NCBI GenBank assembly: GCA_018894775.1 | Contig: JAHIPG010000339.1 | Location: 1 to 5,957, forward strand | Origin: Nanobdellota archaeon | Lineage (GTDB): Archaea; Nanobdellota; Nanobdellia; SCGC-AAA011-G17; VGLX01 | DNA: 5,957 nucleotides | Direction: 5' to 3' | Shown: in pieces, positions 1 to 5,764 of the stretch | Position numbering within the stretch: position 1 is the stretch's first letter | Layout of the letters: every line of letters begins with the position of its first letter | Notes under the pieces: generated by a model | What the model saw: the letters and a program-made list of their open reading frames with translations, nothing else | Databases searched by the model: none | What the model was told of the DNA's origin: nothing | Translations under genes and position numbers: made by a program

Positions 1-60
1 AAGGTAACCTGCTATAAGAGCTATCCCTCCAACCACCAATAATTTCCTACCCAGACCCAT
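1..60 (-). CDS. N-terminus of a membrane-anchored or exported protein, cut by the left window edge
   Basis: Only the first 20 codons are inside the window. They start at the ATG at 58-60 and stay open to base 1. The peptide begins MGLGRK and continues LLVVGGIALIAGYL: a short basic n-region followed by an uninterrupted hydrophobic stretch, as in a Sec signal peptide or N-terminal signal anchor. The start is supported by a perfect GGAGGT at 65-70, four bases upstream. A tandem ATG at 61-63 is only one base from that motif and is less likely. The gene overlaps the end of the 182-residue gene by 14 bases in another frame, so it should be the next cistron of the same operon. It is the only gene of the set with an obvious N-terminal export signal. 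The mature protein lies outside the window and cannot be identified. Confidence 0.75.
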   Translation of the reverse strand, partial: MGLGRKLLVVGGIALIAGYL

Positions 61-595
61 CATTACCTCCATAAGCATAAGCCAATCTCATGAATTCCTG
101 GTCAGCAACACGTTTAGATATCGCGAAAGGAAAAAATGATAAAATGGCTTCAATCTCATCCAACTCATCATTACACTCAATCAAAGTTGCTAATTCACCA
201 TCCTTCTCAAAACAATGAACTGATGTAGCATCTAAATGATAAACATCTGTAAGCCTCATATCCCTGATATCATTAGGAATATCTGAAAGCAAAATATCAA
301 TATAATCATACCTTTTGAAGTCTTTGCCTTCTCCTCGGATATCATACTTCTTACCATTAAAACTGCTGATTAACTCTCTATTGGTTGATAAAACCTCAAC
401 AGTCTCAGTATCCTTGAAAGCTGTAACATAGCCTATAGTATCATCATAATCATTTATAGCAACCTCTAAAGGAATACTGGATGCGTCATTAATCAGGAAA
501 TCAGATTTTATTCTAGCAAGAACATCTCCGCCTTCAACACCTTTGCTTATAAGGGTTGAACCATCCTTGTACGTATCAATTCTATACATTGCCAT
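47..595 (-). CDS. Unrecognised acidic soluble protein, 182 residues
   Basis: I do not recognise a family. The protein is acidic, has no signal peptide or membrane helix, and reads as alternating short strands in the first 130 residues (for example TIGYVTAF at 53-60 and ELATLIEC at 134-141). A more helical end (144-175) includes a short hydrophobic patch, AILSFFPFAI, at 150-159. It has two cysteines (128 and 141). It starts six bases after the VWA stop codon. The ATG at 593-595 has only a weak GTGAT upstream, so translation probably depends on ribosomes arriving from the VWA gene. A second ATG two codons in is possible. The stop is TAG. Its position directly after an AAA+/VWA pair suggests an accessory subunit or client of that motor, by context only. 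Confidence 0.85.
   Translation of the reverse strand: MAMYRIDTYKDGSTLISKGVEGGDVLARIKSDFLINDASSIPLEVAINDYDDTIGYVTAFKDTETVEVLSTNRELISSFNGKKYDIRGEGKDFKRYDYIDILLSDIPNDIRDMRLTDVYHLDATSVHCFEKDGELATLIECNDELDEIEAILSFFPFAISKRVADQEFMRLAYAYGGNDGSG
65..70 (-). promoter_or_regulatory. Shine-Dalgarno site for the left-edge gene
   Basis: GGAGGT on the minus strand, followed by aatg and then the ATG at 58-60. It lies inside the last codons of the 182-residue gene, where it also encodes Gly-Gly of a Tyr-Gly-Gly. It is the main evidence that a further gene begins at the window edge. Confidence 0.75.
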
Positions 596-601
596 TTTAC
601 A

Positions 602-2269
602 TCACATCGAGCACATTCCATACCTATTGAACATCCTCAAAAGCTCATCTCCAAGTTTGTATATCTCACCCCTTTCAATTATTGAGTAAGGCTTATCAAT
701 ACCGTCACCACCGCCCATAAGATTAATAGCATACTCCTCTAAATCACCGCCAATAACAATCAACACAGGATATATGTGCTCTTTCTCAAATCTCCTTAAC
801 CATGCTTTGGTATAATCCACTCCCTCGGTCGCACCATCAGTGATTATTGTAACCAATTTCTTCTTAGCATTAATCGGCTTTATCTCATTATACACATGTT
901 CTAATCCCCTATGAAGCTGAGTCCAGCTGCCAGTAGTGATAGCAGCAATCTTATTGTATGTCTCAGGAGTAATTTTCTCATCAAAACCTTGGACTGTATT
1001 AGCATACTTAGCAAAAGTGTAAAGACCCAGATCAATCTTCTGGCTAGGATCCAAAAAGTTACAATTAGCAATCGCTTTTGTATAAATAATCATAGACCGC
1101 TTGATAGGTATAAAAATCTTATAATCCGCTGTAGAAGGAGAAACATCAGCTAAAACTGCTGTAGCAATGCTGGTCTTATCATCATCATCTAAAATAAAGA
1201 TATCATTAGTCTCCCTCACCTTTGTCGCCTCGTATTCCATCTCACTATGCATCCACTCTTCCATATCAATATCCTCTCCAGAAGTATCCAGATGATCACC
1301 ATAATTATTCAAAAACAATTTTCTCATAGCATCCTGAATATTATGAATAGCGATAACATCATCAGAAGTTATAAGATTAGCGACTTTAGAACCTACACTA
1401 AAACCAAAAAGATCATTAATACCATCGCTTCGTCTTTTACTCTCAATCTCATCCCTATTCTTTGCAGCAAGTTTTGGTGACTTCATAGCAAAAGGATTAA
1501 ACCTTTTCTTAGGAGACTTAAACTTAGTAATATGAAAATTATCTCTCATTATATCATAAAGTTCCTTTACCATAGGCACTATCTCCATAAGGTCCTTAGT
1601 ATCTTTAGCCTTAAGAGATGCAGCCTGGCAATCTTTCATGATATCGCTGTAAGAATTATCAATTATCTTAGTATCAAGATAATAATAAATCATATTCTCA
1701 AAATCACTAATAAACTTATTAAAAGCAGGTTTGAAAAAACCCCTAGACATATACATAGCTGCCTTACTAGGCGTCTCATTCTCCTTGAAATATGCCTCTA
1801 AACCCTTATACTCCTTGAAAAGATTATTTTTCATAACATAAGTATTTACTGTATCAAAAAGATGCATCAACAGCTTAGGATTCTCATTATGGCTGAAACC
1901 TTGAACATTCTGATTATCATGTATCTCCAACAGTTTTTTGTAAAAGAACTTGTTGAAAAAAGAGCTGATGTTAAGACCTTCAACCTTACGACTAACTCCT
2001 GAAGCCTCCTGATAACGCTTACGCTGATAGCAAAGGAAATTAGTCAATAGGTTAAGAGACATAACATCCTTCTGATTATCCATCTTGAACTTATTTATCT
2101 TATGTGGAACAACAATCTCGGTTCCATCAATTATAGGATTAGCTAAAAGGTTCAGTCGAGAGCTCCTATTAACCAATTTAATAGGATGCTCTTTAACTGA
2201 ACCTGGGCTGAGGTGGGCTTCCACCACCTTCTCTAATTTACTAAGATAATCCAAACTCTTAATTGCCAT
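602..2269 (-). CDS. VWA-domain protein, NorD/CbbO/ViaA-like partner of the AAA+ ATPase
   Basis: 555 residues. The C-terminal part (about 366-550) is a von Willebrand A domain with a complete MIDAS metal site: DVSPS (D375, S377, S379), a threonine in TTGSWTQLHRGL (T450), and an aspartate in IITDGATEG (D478). The first 240 residues look mainly helical. A basic stretch (247-282) and acidic segments (327-338, and DDDDK at 361-365) separate the two parts. A helical N-terminal region with a C-terminal VWA domain is the layout of NorD, CbbO and ViaA, which act with NorQ, CbbQ and RavA ATPases. By that precedent it would couple the ATPase ring to a client through a MIDAS-bound Mg2+. There is no signal peptide or membrane helix, so it should be cytosolic. 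Its ATG overlaps the ATPase stop as TAATG and has no well-placed Shine-Dalgarno, which implies translational coupling. The exact subfamily is not certain, so no symbol is given. Confidence 0.93.
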   Translation of the reverse strand: MAIKSLDYLSKLEKVVEAHLSPGSVKEHPIKLVNRSSRLNLLANPIIDGTEIVVPHKINKFKMDNQKDVMSLNLLTNFLCYQRKRYQEASGVSRKVEGLNISSFFNKFFYKKLLEIHDNQNVQGFSHNENPKLLMHLFDTVNTYVMKNNLFKEYKGLEAYFKENETPSKAAMYMSRGFFKPAFNKFISDFENMIYYYLDTKIIDNSYSDIMKDCQAASLKAKDTKDLMEIVPMVKELYDIMRDNFHITKFKSPKKRFNPFAMKSPKLAAKNRDEIESKRRSDGINDLFGFSVGSKVANLITSDDVIAIHNIQDAMRKLFLNNYGDHLDTSGEDIDMEEWMHSEMEYEATKVRETNDIFILDDDDKTSIATAVLADVSPSTADYKIFIPIKRSMIIYTKAIANCNFLDPSQKIDLGLYTFAKYANTVQGFDEKITPETYNKIAAITTGSWTQLHRGLEHVYNEIKPINAKKKLVTIITDGATEGVDYTKAWLRRFEKEHIYPVLIVIGGDLEEYAINLMGGGDGIDKPYSIIERGEIYKLGDELLRMFNRYGMCSM

Positions 2270-3777
2270 TATTCTTCATTAACCTCTTCAGGCTCTAATT
2301 TTTCAATTACACCTTTATCCATAGCAATATCTATAAGCTTATTTTTTAGGCTAGTGTTATAGATACTCAAAGGCTCAATCATGTTATCCTTTACCAAATC
2401 TCCAAGATTAAGACCATTGTCCAAAGCTCCCTGCTCTATCAGAGTTAATACTTCCACAGGACCTCTAAGACCAACGTCAATGTTATGCTGTCCGGCTTTT
2501 GCTCTGAATTTACCAAGAAGATCCATAACAACATCAATATCTTTCTGCTCAACTTTCGGAGCCCTTGATCTTAGAATTGCTTCGGTATTCTTATCGTTAG
2601 GATAACCTGTCTCTATAGGTATAAAACGCTGGATAACAGGATCATTAATCCTATTCCGTGTATACTTATCTCCAAGGTTACCTGTTGCAACCCATCTGAA
2701 ATTAGGCCCTACCTTAATATATTCAACACCAAACTGTGTTACTATAGGAAAAGGCTGCCTATCCTGGATAGTGTTCAATCCTGTAAGGACTTCAGATGAA
2801 ATTGGTCCTATCTCTTCAAGGTGAAAAATACCATCATATACTAAAGCTAACACCAAAGCTGATGGTGCTTTTATCGGCTTGTCATCAGATGGAACAAACA
2901 TACCTGTAAACTCCTTAAGCTTTGTATTCTCATGCCCTGTATAGTGGAAAAGAGGAATCTTATTCCTGAAAGCATGATCCCAGACCATAGTACTCTTACC
3001 ATTACCTGTAGGGCCATGAAGAAGAAGACCTTTCTGGCTCATCTTGAAATAAGTCCAAAACTTTGTCTGCTCTTTATCCTGCTGCTGGTAAGGGAAAGCT
3101 TCCTCAACAAACTCTGGAGGGAAATTCTCACGAACCCATTTAACGTATTTACTATTAGGATTCTGATGGTCCCTCTTCTTGATTATTACATCAAGATTGG
3201 GCATTCCTTTCTCAACTTTCACAATCTTCTTGTCTTTAACATCCTCGATAAGATGTTCATATATTATTAAAGGTAAGAATTTTAAGAAGTTCTTATCTGA
3301 TGTTTTAACCCTTACAAGTTTTTCTTTACCCCATATCTCGCTTTCTTTCTCATAAAATTCTAATTCACTTTTTCCAGTACCTTTAGCGAAAAGTTCGACA
3401 TTCTTTGTAAGACCTAATTGCTTGTAGTCTTTTGCATGTTTCTTGACATTCTTCAAAGGAGTTTCTTCTATGCTATATTCTCTCCTTCCTGAAGTGAAAA
3501 CAACGTCTCCATCAAGCTTCAATCTTGACTCAAGCTCTCCTGCATTAGCGAAGTGGCTCATAGACAATATCTTATCCTCTACATTAAAATTAAGTACTCC
3601 TAATTTTTCCTCTGTCTCTTGGCTGACCACATGGTAAGCCAGTTGTCCGTTAATCTCATCCCCTAACAAAGGTAAATCTATCTTTGCTAGTGGTGTAGTT
3701 TCGTTAGTACTTTGGTGGTACTGTTTTATCGAAACTCCATCTTGGTTTATTTTGAAAAGGAATTCATATTTTTCCAT
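2269..3777 (-). CDS. MoxR/NorQ/CbbQ-type AAA+ ATPase with a long N-terminal extension
   Basis: 502 residues. The AAA+ core spans about 240-500. Walker A is GPTGNGKST (255-263). NTKLKEFTG (284-292) fits the MoxR-type helix-2 insert region. Walker B is GIFHLEE (316-322), with Glu where Asp is usual and E322 as the catalytic acid. Sensor 1 is ATGN (N367). The probable arginine finger is R384 in VIQRF. Sensor 2 is GLRGPVEVL (R438). This order matches MoxR-clade ATPases, which form ATP-driven rings with chaperone-like or remodeling roles. NorQ and CbbQ are about 260-300 residues, so the first 240 residues are extra. They appear strand-rich with no membrane segment, and I recognise no domain there. 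The start is fixed by GGAGG eight bases upstream. The gene overlaps the small membrane protein gene by 14 bases and the VWA gene by one. It is the likely motor of the operon; the substrate is unknown. Confidence 0.95.
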   Translation of the reverse strand: MEKYEFLFKINQDGVSIKQYHQSTNETTPLAKIDLPLLGDEINGQLAYHVVSQETEEKLGVLNFNVEDKILSMSHFANAGELESRLKLDGDVVFTSGRREYSIEETPLKNVKKHAKDYKQLGLTKNVELFAKGTGKSELEFYEKESEIWGKEKLVRVKTSDKNFLKFLPLIIYEHLIEDVKDKKIVKVEKGMPNLDVIIKKRDHQNPNSKYVKWVRENFPPEFVEEAFPYQQQDKEQTKFWTYFKMSQKGLLLHGPTGNGKSTMVWDHAFRNKIPLFHYTGHENTKLKEFTGMFVPSDDKPIKAPSALVLALVYDGIFHLEEIGPISSEVLTGLNTIQDRQPFPIVTQFGVEYIKVGPNFRWVATGNLGDKYTRNRINDPVIQRFIPIETGYPNDKNTEAILRSRAPKVEQKDIDVVMDLLGKFRAKAGQHNIDVGLRGPVEVLTLIEQGALDNGLNLGDLVKDNMIEPLSIYNTSLKNKLIDIAMDKGVIEKLEPEEVNEE

Positions 3778-4189
3778 TTTTCTTTCCTCCGTAATAAATT
3801 TTTTTATGATCTTTCCAAGGATTTTCTAAATCCTCATCAACCTCTAACTGATTATAGCCTTTCTGTTTCTTAAGGGCTTCACGAGCATCATATGTCTTAG
3901 CATCAGGCATAATCTTATTCCAAATTTTGCTGAAAATGTAAGCTGCCAACAAGCTTAACATCAAAACTGTAATAATATCAAAAGCACTGATATCTCCGAA
4001 AGGGCCTCCATCACTGCCACTTCCACTGCCAGGACCTCCTCCTGTAGTCGTTCCGGTGGTACCAAAGTTAGGGTTCTCTGGAGTTGAACGGATATAAGGG
4101 TACTCATTAGTTCCTAGATAACTCTCTAATGAATGGCTTCCATTCTCATCCATTACCTTATATTTACCAACGATTTCTTGGAGGTTCAT
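3764..4189 (-). CDS. Small single-pass membrane protein with a Gly/Ser/Thr-rich linker
   Basis: 141 residues from the chosen start. An in-frame ATG at 4202-4204 would give 146, but GAGGGAG sits six bases before the ATG at 4187-4189 and overlaps the earlier ATG, so the later one is preferred. Numbered on the 146-residue form: a polar N-terminal part (1-47), a flexible Gly/Ser/Thr linker (48-70, including GGGPGSGSGS), one hydrophobic helix (about 74-92, IITVLMLSLLAAYIF), then a basic, polar tail of about 54 residues with Trp at 95 and 130. There is no cleavable signal peptide. Lysines just after the helix put the tail in the cytosol and the linker outside, by the positive-inside rule. It overlaps its upstream neighbour by 26 bases and the ATPase by 14. 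I do not recognise a family. A membrane anchor or dock for the AAA+/VWA motor is plausible from context only. Confidence 0.88.
   Translation of the reverse strand: MNLQEIVGKYKVMDENGSHSLESYLGTNEYPYIRSTPENPNFGTTGTTTGGGPGSGSGSDGGPFGDISAFDIITVLMLSLLAAYIFSKIWNKIMPDAKTYDAREALKKQKGYNQLEVDEDLENPWKDHKKIYYGGKKNGKI
3786..3790 (-). promoter_or_regulatory. Shine-Dalgarno site for the AAA+ ATPase
   Basis: GGAGG with an 8-base spacer before the ATG at 3775-3777. It lies inside the 3' end of the small membrane protein gene, where TAC GGA GGA encodes Tyr-Gly-Gly. It fixes the ATPase start. Confidence 0.8.
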
Positions 4190-5669
4190 CTTTATCTCCC
4201 TCATTCATCAAATCCCAAATGTTCTTTGACCAGTCAACCTTCTTAGGTTCTTTCTTAGGCTTTATTGTCACTTTCTCTTCAATCTCATCAAGAATTTCTT
4301 CTGGTTGCAATAAGTCAATATCATTCTTTCTCAACCCTCTCTTTTTGAAGAATCTCCTGATACCTCTCCATGCAATGATTCCTACTAAACCTAAACCAAT
4401 CCAAGGTGAAACAGCAACTACGTCTTTATTGATTACCATATAGCTATCTTTTTCTTTTGACCAATAATAGATGTTATACTGGCTTGAAGTTTCTCCCTGA
4501 ACATATTCAATCGTGCCATTATGTTTTTTTAGAGTTACAGAATCTGATATTACCTTATGGTGCTTATTATCACTGATGTAAGCATGAAATGTGTGAAGAC
4601 CATCATCTAATTTATCTAAATGGTAAAGATGTTCTGAATCTTCTGCTTTTGGATCTAAAGCAAACTCCATGTAATTCATCTCTGGATGATCCCCACCGAT
4701 AAGATAATCAACATGCTCTTTCTTTCCATTCCTGAAAAGGATAAAATCATCAATATCTGCATTTTTACCAGAATCTTTGCCCATCATAACTAAAACATTT
4801 TTCTTCTTGTTATATCCAAATGTAAGCCTAGGAAGATTATCTCCTCTTCCTTCATTATGGATAATTATATCTTTACTTCTTGTCTCCTGACCATCGATAC
4901 TTTTCCATAACGCATGATACAGCCAAGTTCCGTTACTATCATCATCTGTCTGATAAGAGAATGAATCTTTTCCATTTACAACCTCAGCCTCGATATCAAT
5001 ACCATTTCTGTATATTTCTGTATATTTTATATTACCATGATTTTCAAAACTAAAACCTAAAATAATATCAAAAGGATCATCCTCCTTACGTACTATAGGT
5101 TCTCCTTCAATATCTTTCCATTTACCATCAAAATCAGAATTCTGTCTGAGATAGAACGCTTTATGCTTAGGATTCTCTCTTATATCAAGAATGTCTTTCT
5201 TTATTATGCCATTATAATATTTGTCCTTAAAATCAAAGAAGACTAATGATTTCACACTTTTGTTTGCAGCTATTATATGTTCTTCCAGATTAGTTTTCTC
5301 TTTTATCAGATCTTGCTGTACAATCTGCTCTTGAGTATACTCTATGTTGGATGTTTGTTCAGTGGTTAGCTTATCCATCTGATATTTTGCAAAATTACCT
5401 TTTTCATCTTCAATAACCAAATAGAATGAATATTCTTTACCGGGTGTAAGCTGATAGTTAAAAGTGCAGTTGTCCATATCTTCCTTCTCGCGGATAGGGA
5501 ACTGATCACCGTCCCTGTATAGCTTTATCTTCTCTATACTATTGCTTCGGCTACCAGCTTCTGCTTTAACCTTAATTTCAAGCGCACCACCCTCTTTGAT
5601 TTCATGAGTTAGGGATTTAAATTCCGGTGGATAGCCCTTTTCGTGATACTTAGTATGAATCTTGCCCAT
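4164..5669 (-). CDS. Membrane-anchored protein with three divergent beta-sandwich-like repeats
   Basis: 501 residues, first gene of the operon. Three strand-rich segments (about 12-102, 190-271 and 280-382) each carry a hydrophobic strand ending in a [YF]R[DN]G turn: KIKLYRDG (54), YTEIYRNG (223) and FILFRNG (315). Each then has a later strand of the type EYSFYLVIEDEKGN (79-92), WLYHALWKSIDG (249-260) or LHTFHAYISDNK (358-369). This resembles Ig-like or fibronectin III folds. Residues 104-140 between the first two look helical. One membrane helix (about 416-434, SPWIGLGLVGIIAW) is followed by RGIRRFFKKRG, then an acidic and lysine-rich tail ending in KNIWDLMNE and DEPPRNRW. The positive-inside rule puts the tail in the cytosol and the repeats outside, yet there is no N-terminal signal peptide. 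The only usable start is the ATG at 5667-5669; the frame upstream holds no ATG, GTG or TTG before a stop. The role is unknown; it could be a surface receptor, scaffold or client linked to the AAA+ motor. Confidence 0.9.
   Translation of the reverse strand: MGKIHTKYHEKGYPPEFKSLTHEIKEGGALEIKVKAEAGSRSNSIEKIKLYRDGDQFPIREKEDMDNCTFNYQLTPGKEYSFYLVIEDEKGNFAKYQMDKLTTEQTSNIEYTQEQIVQQDLIKEKTNLEEHIIAANKSVKSLVFFDFKDKYYNGIIKKDILDIRENPKHKAFYLRQNSDFDGKWKDIEGEPIVRKEDDPFDIILGFSFENHGNIKYTEIYRNGIDIEAEVVNGKDSFSYQTDDDSNGTWLYHALWKSIDGQETRSKDIIIHNEGRGDNLPRLTFGYNKKKNVLVMMGKDSGKNADIDDFILFRNGKKEHVDYLIGGDHPEMNYMEFALDPKAEDSEHLYHLDKLDDGLHTFHAYISDNKHHKVISDSVTLKKHNGTIEYVQGETSSQYNIYYWSKEKDSYMVINKDVVAVSPWIGLGLVGIIAWRGIRRFFKKRGLRKNDIDLLQPEEILDEIEEKVTIKPKKEPKKVDWSKNIWDLMNEGDKDEPPRNRW
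4196..4202 (-). promoter_or_regulatory. Shine-Dalgarno site that decides the start of the small membrane protein
   Basis: GAGGGAG followed by ataaag and the ATG at 4187-4189. It is placed for the second in-frame ATG and overlaps the first (4202-4204), which itself has only weak complementarity upstream. It lies within the end of the 501-residue gene (codons for Asn-Glu-Gly-Asp). Confidence 0.65.
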
Positions 5670-5685
5670 TTTCAGCCCTAATAAC

Positions 5686-5705
5686 TGTAAAATGGCTTGT
5701 AAAAT
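5686..5705 (-). repeat. Tandem 8-base direct repeat at the predicted transcription start
   Basis: ATTTTACA occurs twice on the minus strand (5698-5705 and 5686-5693) separated by AGCC, a 12-base period close to one helical turn. It lies between the TATA box and the start codon and covers the predicted start of transcription. A third copy with one mismatch (ATTTTACT, 5744-5751) lies upstream of the box. This could be an operator, but in AT-rich DNA chance is a real alternative. Confidence 0.35.
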
Positions 5706-5708
5706 TCA

Positions 5709-5722
5709 TATATAAATCTTTC
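5709..5722 (-). promoter_or_regulatory. Archaeal promoter (BRE plus TATA box) of the operon
   Basis: On the minus strand, GAAAGA (5717-5722) directly precedes TTTATATA (5709-5716), fitting the archaeal BRE and TATA arrangement bound by TFB and TBP. Transcription would begin about 24-27 bases downstream, near 5686-5688, giving a leader of roughly 17-19 bases before the ATG at 5669. No sigma-70 style -35/-10 pair was evident. It is in the only substantial intergenic gap of the window, directly before the first gene of the overlapping cluster. The match is by eye; no start site is mapped. Confidence 0.6.
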
Positions 5723-5738
5723 TATTTGTAACTACTTT

Positions 5739-5755
5739 AAAGAAGTAAAATTAAA
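5739..5755 (-). terminator. T-rich tract, possible terminator of the right-edge gene
   Basis: On the minus strand, 12 of 17 bases are T (TTTAATTTTACTTCTTT), about ten bases after the TAA of the right-edge gene. Archaeal RNA polymerase can terminate on oligo-T runs without a hairpin, and no hairpin is apparent here. The longest T run is only four, so the call is weak. Confidence 0.3.
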
Positions 5756-5764
5756 TATCCAGAA

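Noticed and set aside
591..601. An 11-base string, tgtaaaatggc, shared by the minus strand here and the plus strand at 5686-5696
   Set aside because: Here it is simply the start of the 182-residue gene (ATGGC) plus its AT-rich leader; opposite orientation relative to transcription and short length make chance the best explanation.
1175..1189. DDDDK (residues 361-365) in the VWA protein, which looks like an enteropeptidase site
   Set aside because: It is an acidic linker just before the VWA domain in a cytosolic archaeal-type protein; a protease site has no biological support.
2932..3270. Forward-strand open frame of 112 codons, and similar forward frames such as 911-1153, 1532-1801 and 4129-4443
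   Set aside because: They lie antisense within well-supported minus-strand genes, have no recognisable domain or convincing ribosome binding site, and show low-complexity translations expected from the opposite strand of AT-rich coding DNA.
3364..3385. A GTGKS in the ATPase extension (residues 133-137) that resembles a second P-loop
   Set aside because: The glycine required four residues before GKS is absent, no Walker B strand follows in the extension, and a complete Walker A exists at 255-263.
602..3777. Assignment as norQ/norD, cbbQ/cbbO or ravA/viaA
   Set aside because: The domain types match, but the ATPase is much longer than NorQ or CbbQ, its extension is on the opposite side from that of RavA, and none of the client genes is present, so no symbol is justified.
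5670..5708. In-frame hydrophobic codons before the 501-residue gene (ILQAILQLLGLK) that could look like a missing signal sequence
   Set aside because: There is no ATG, GTG or TTG among these codons before an in-frame TGA, and the predicted transcription start falls inside the stretch.
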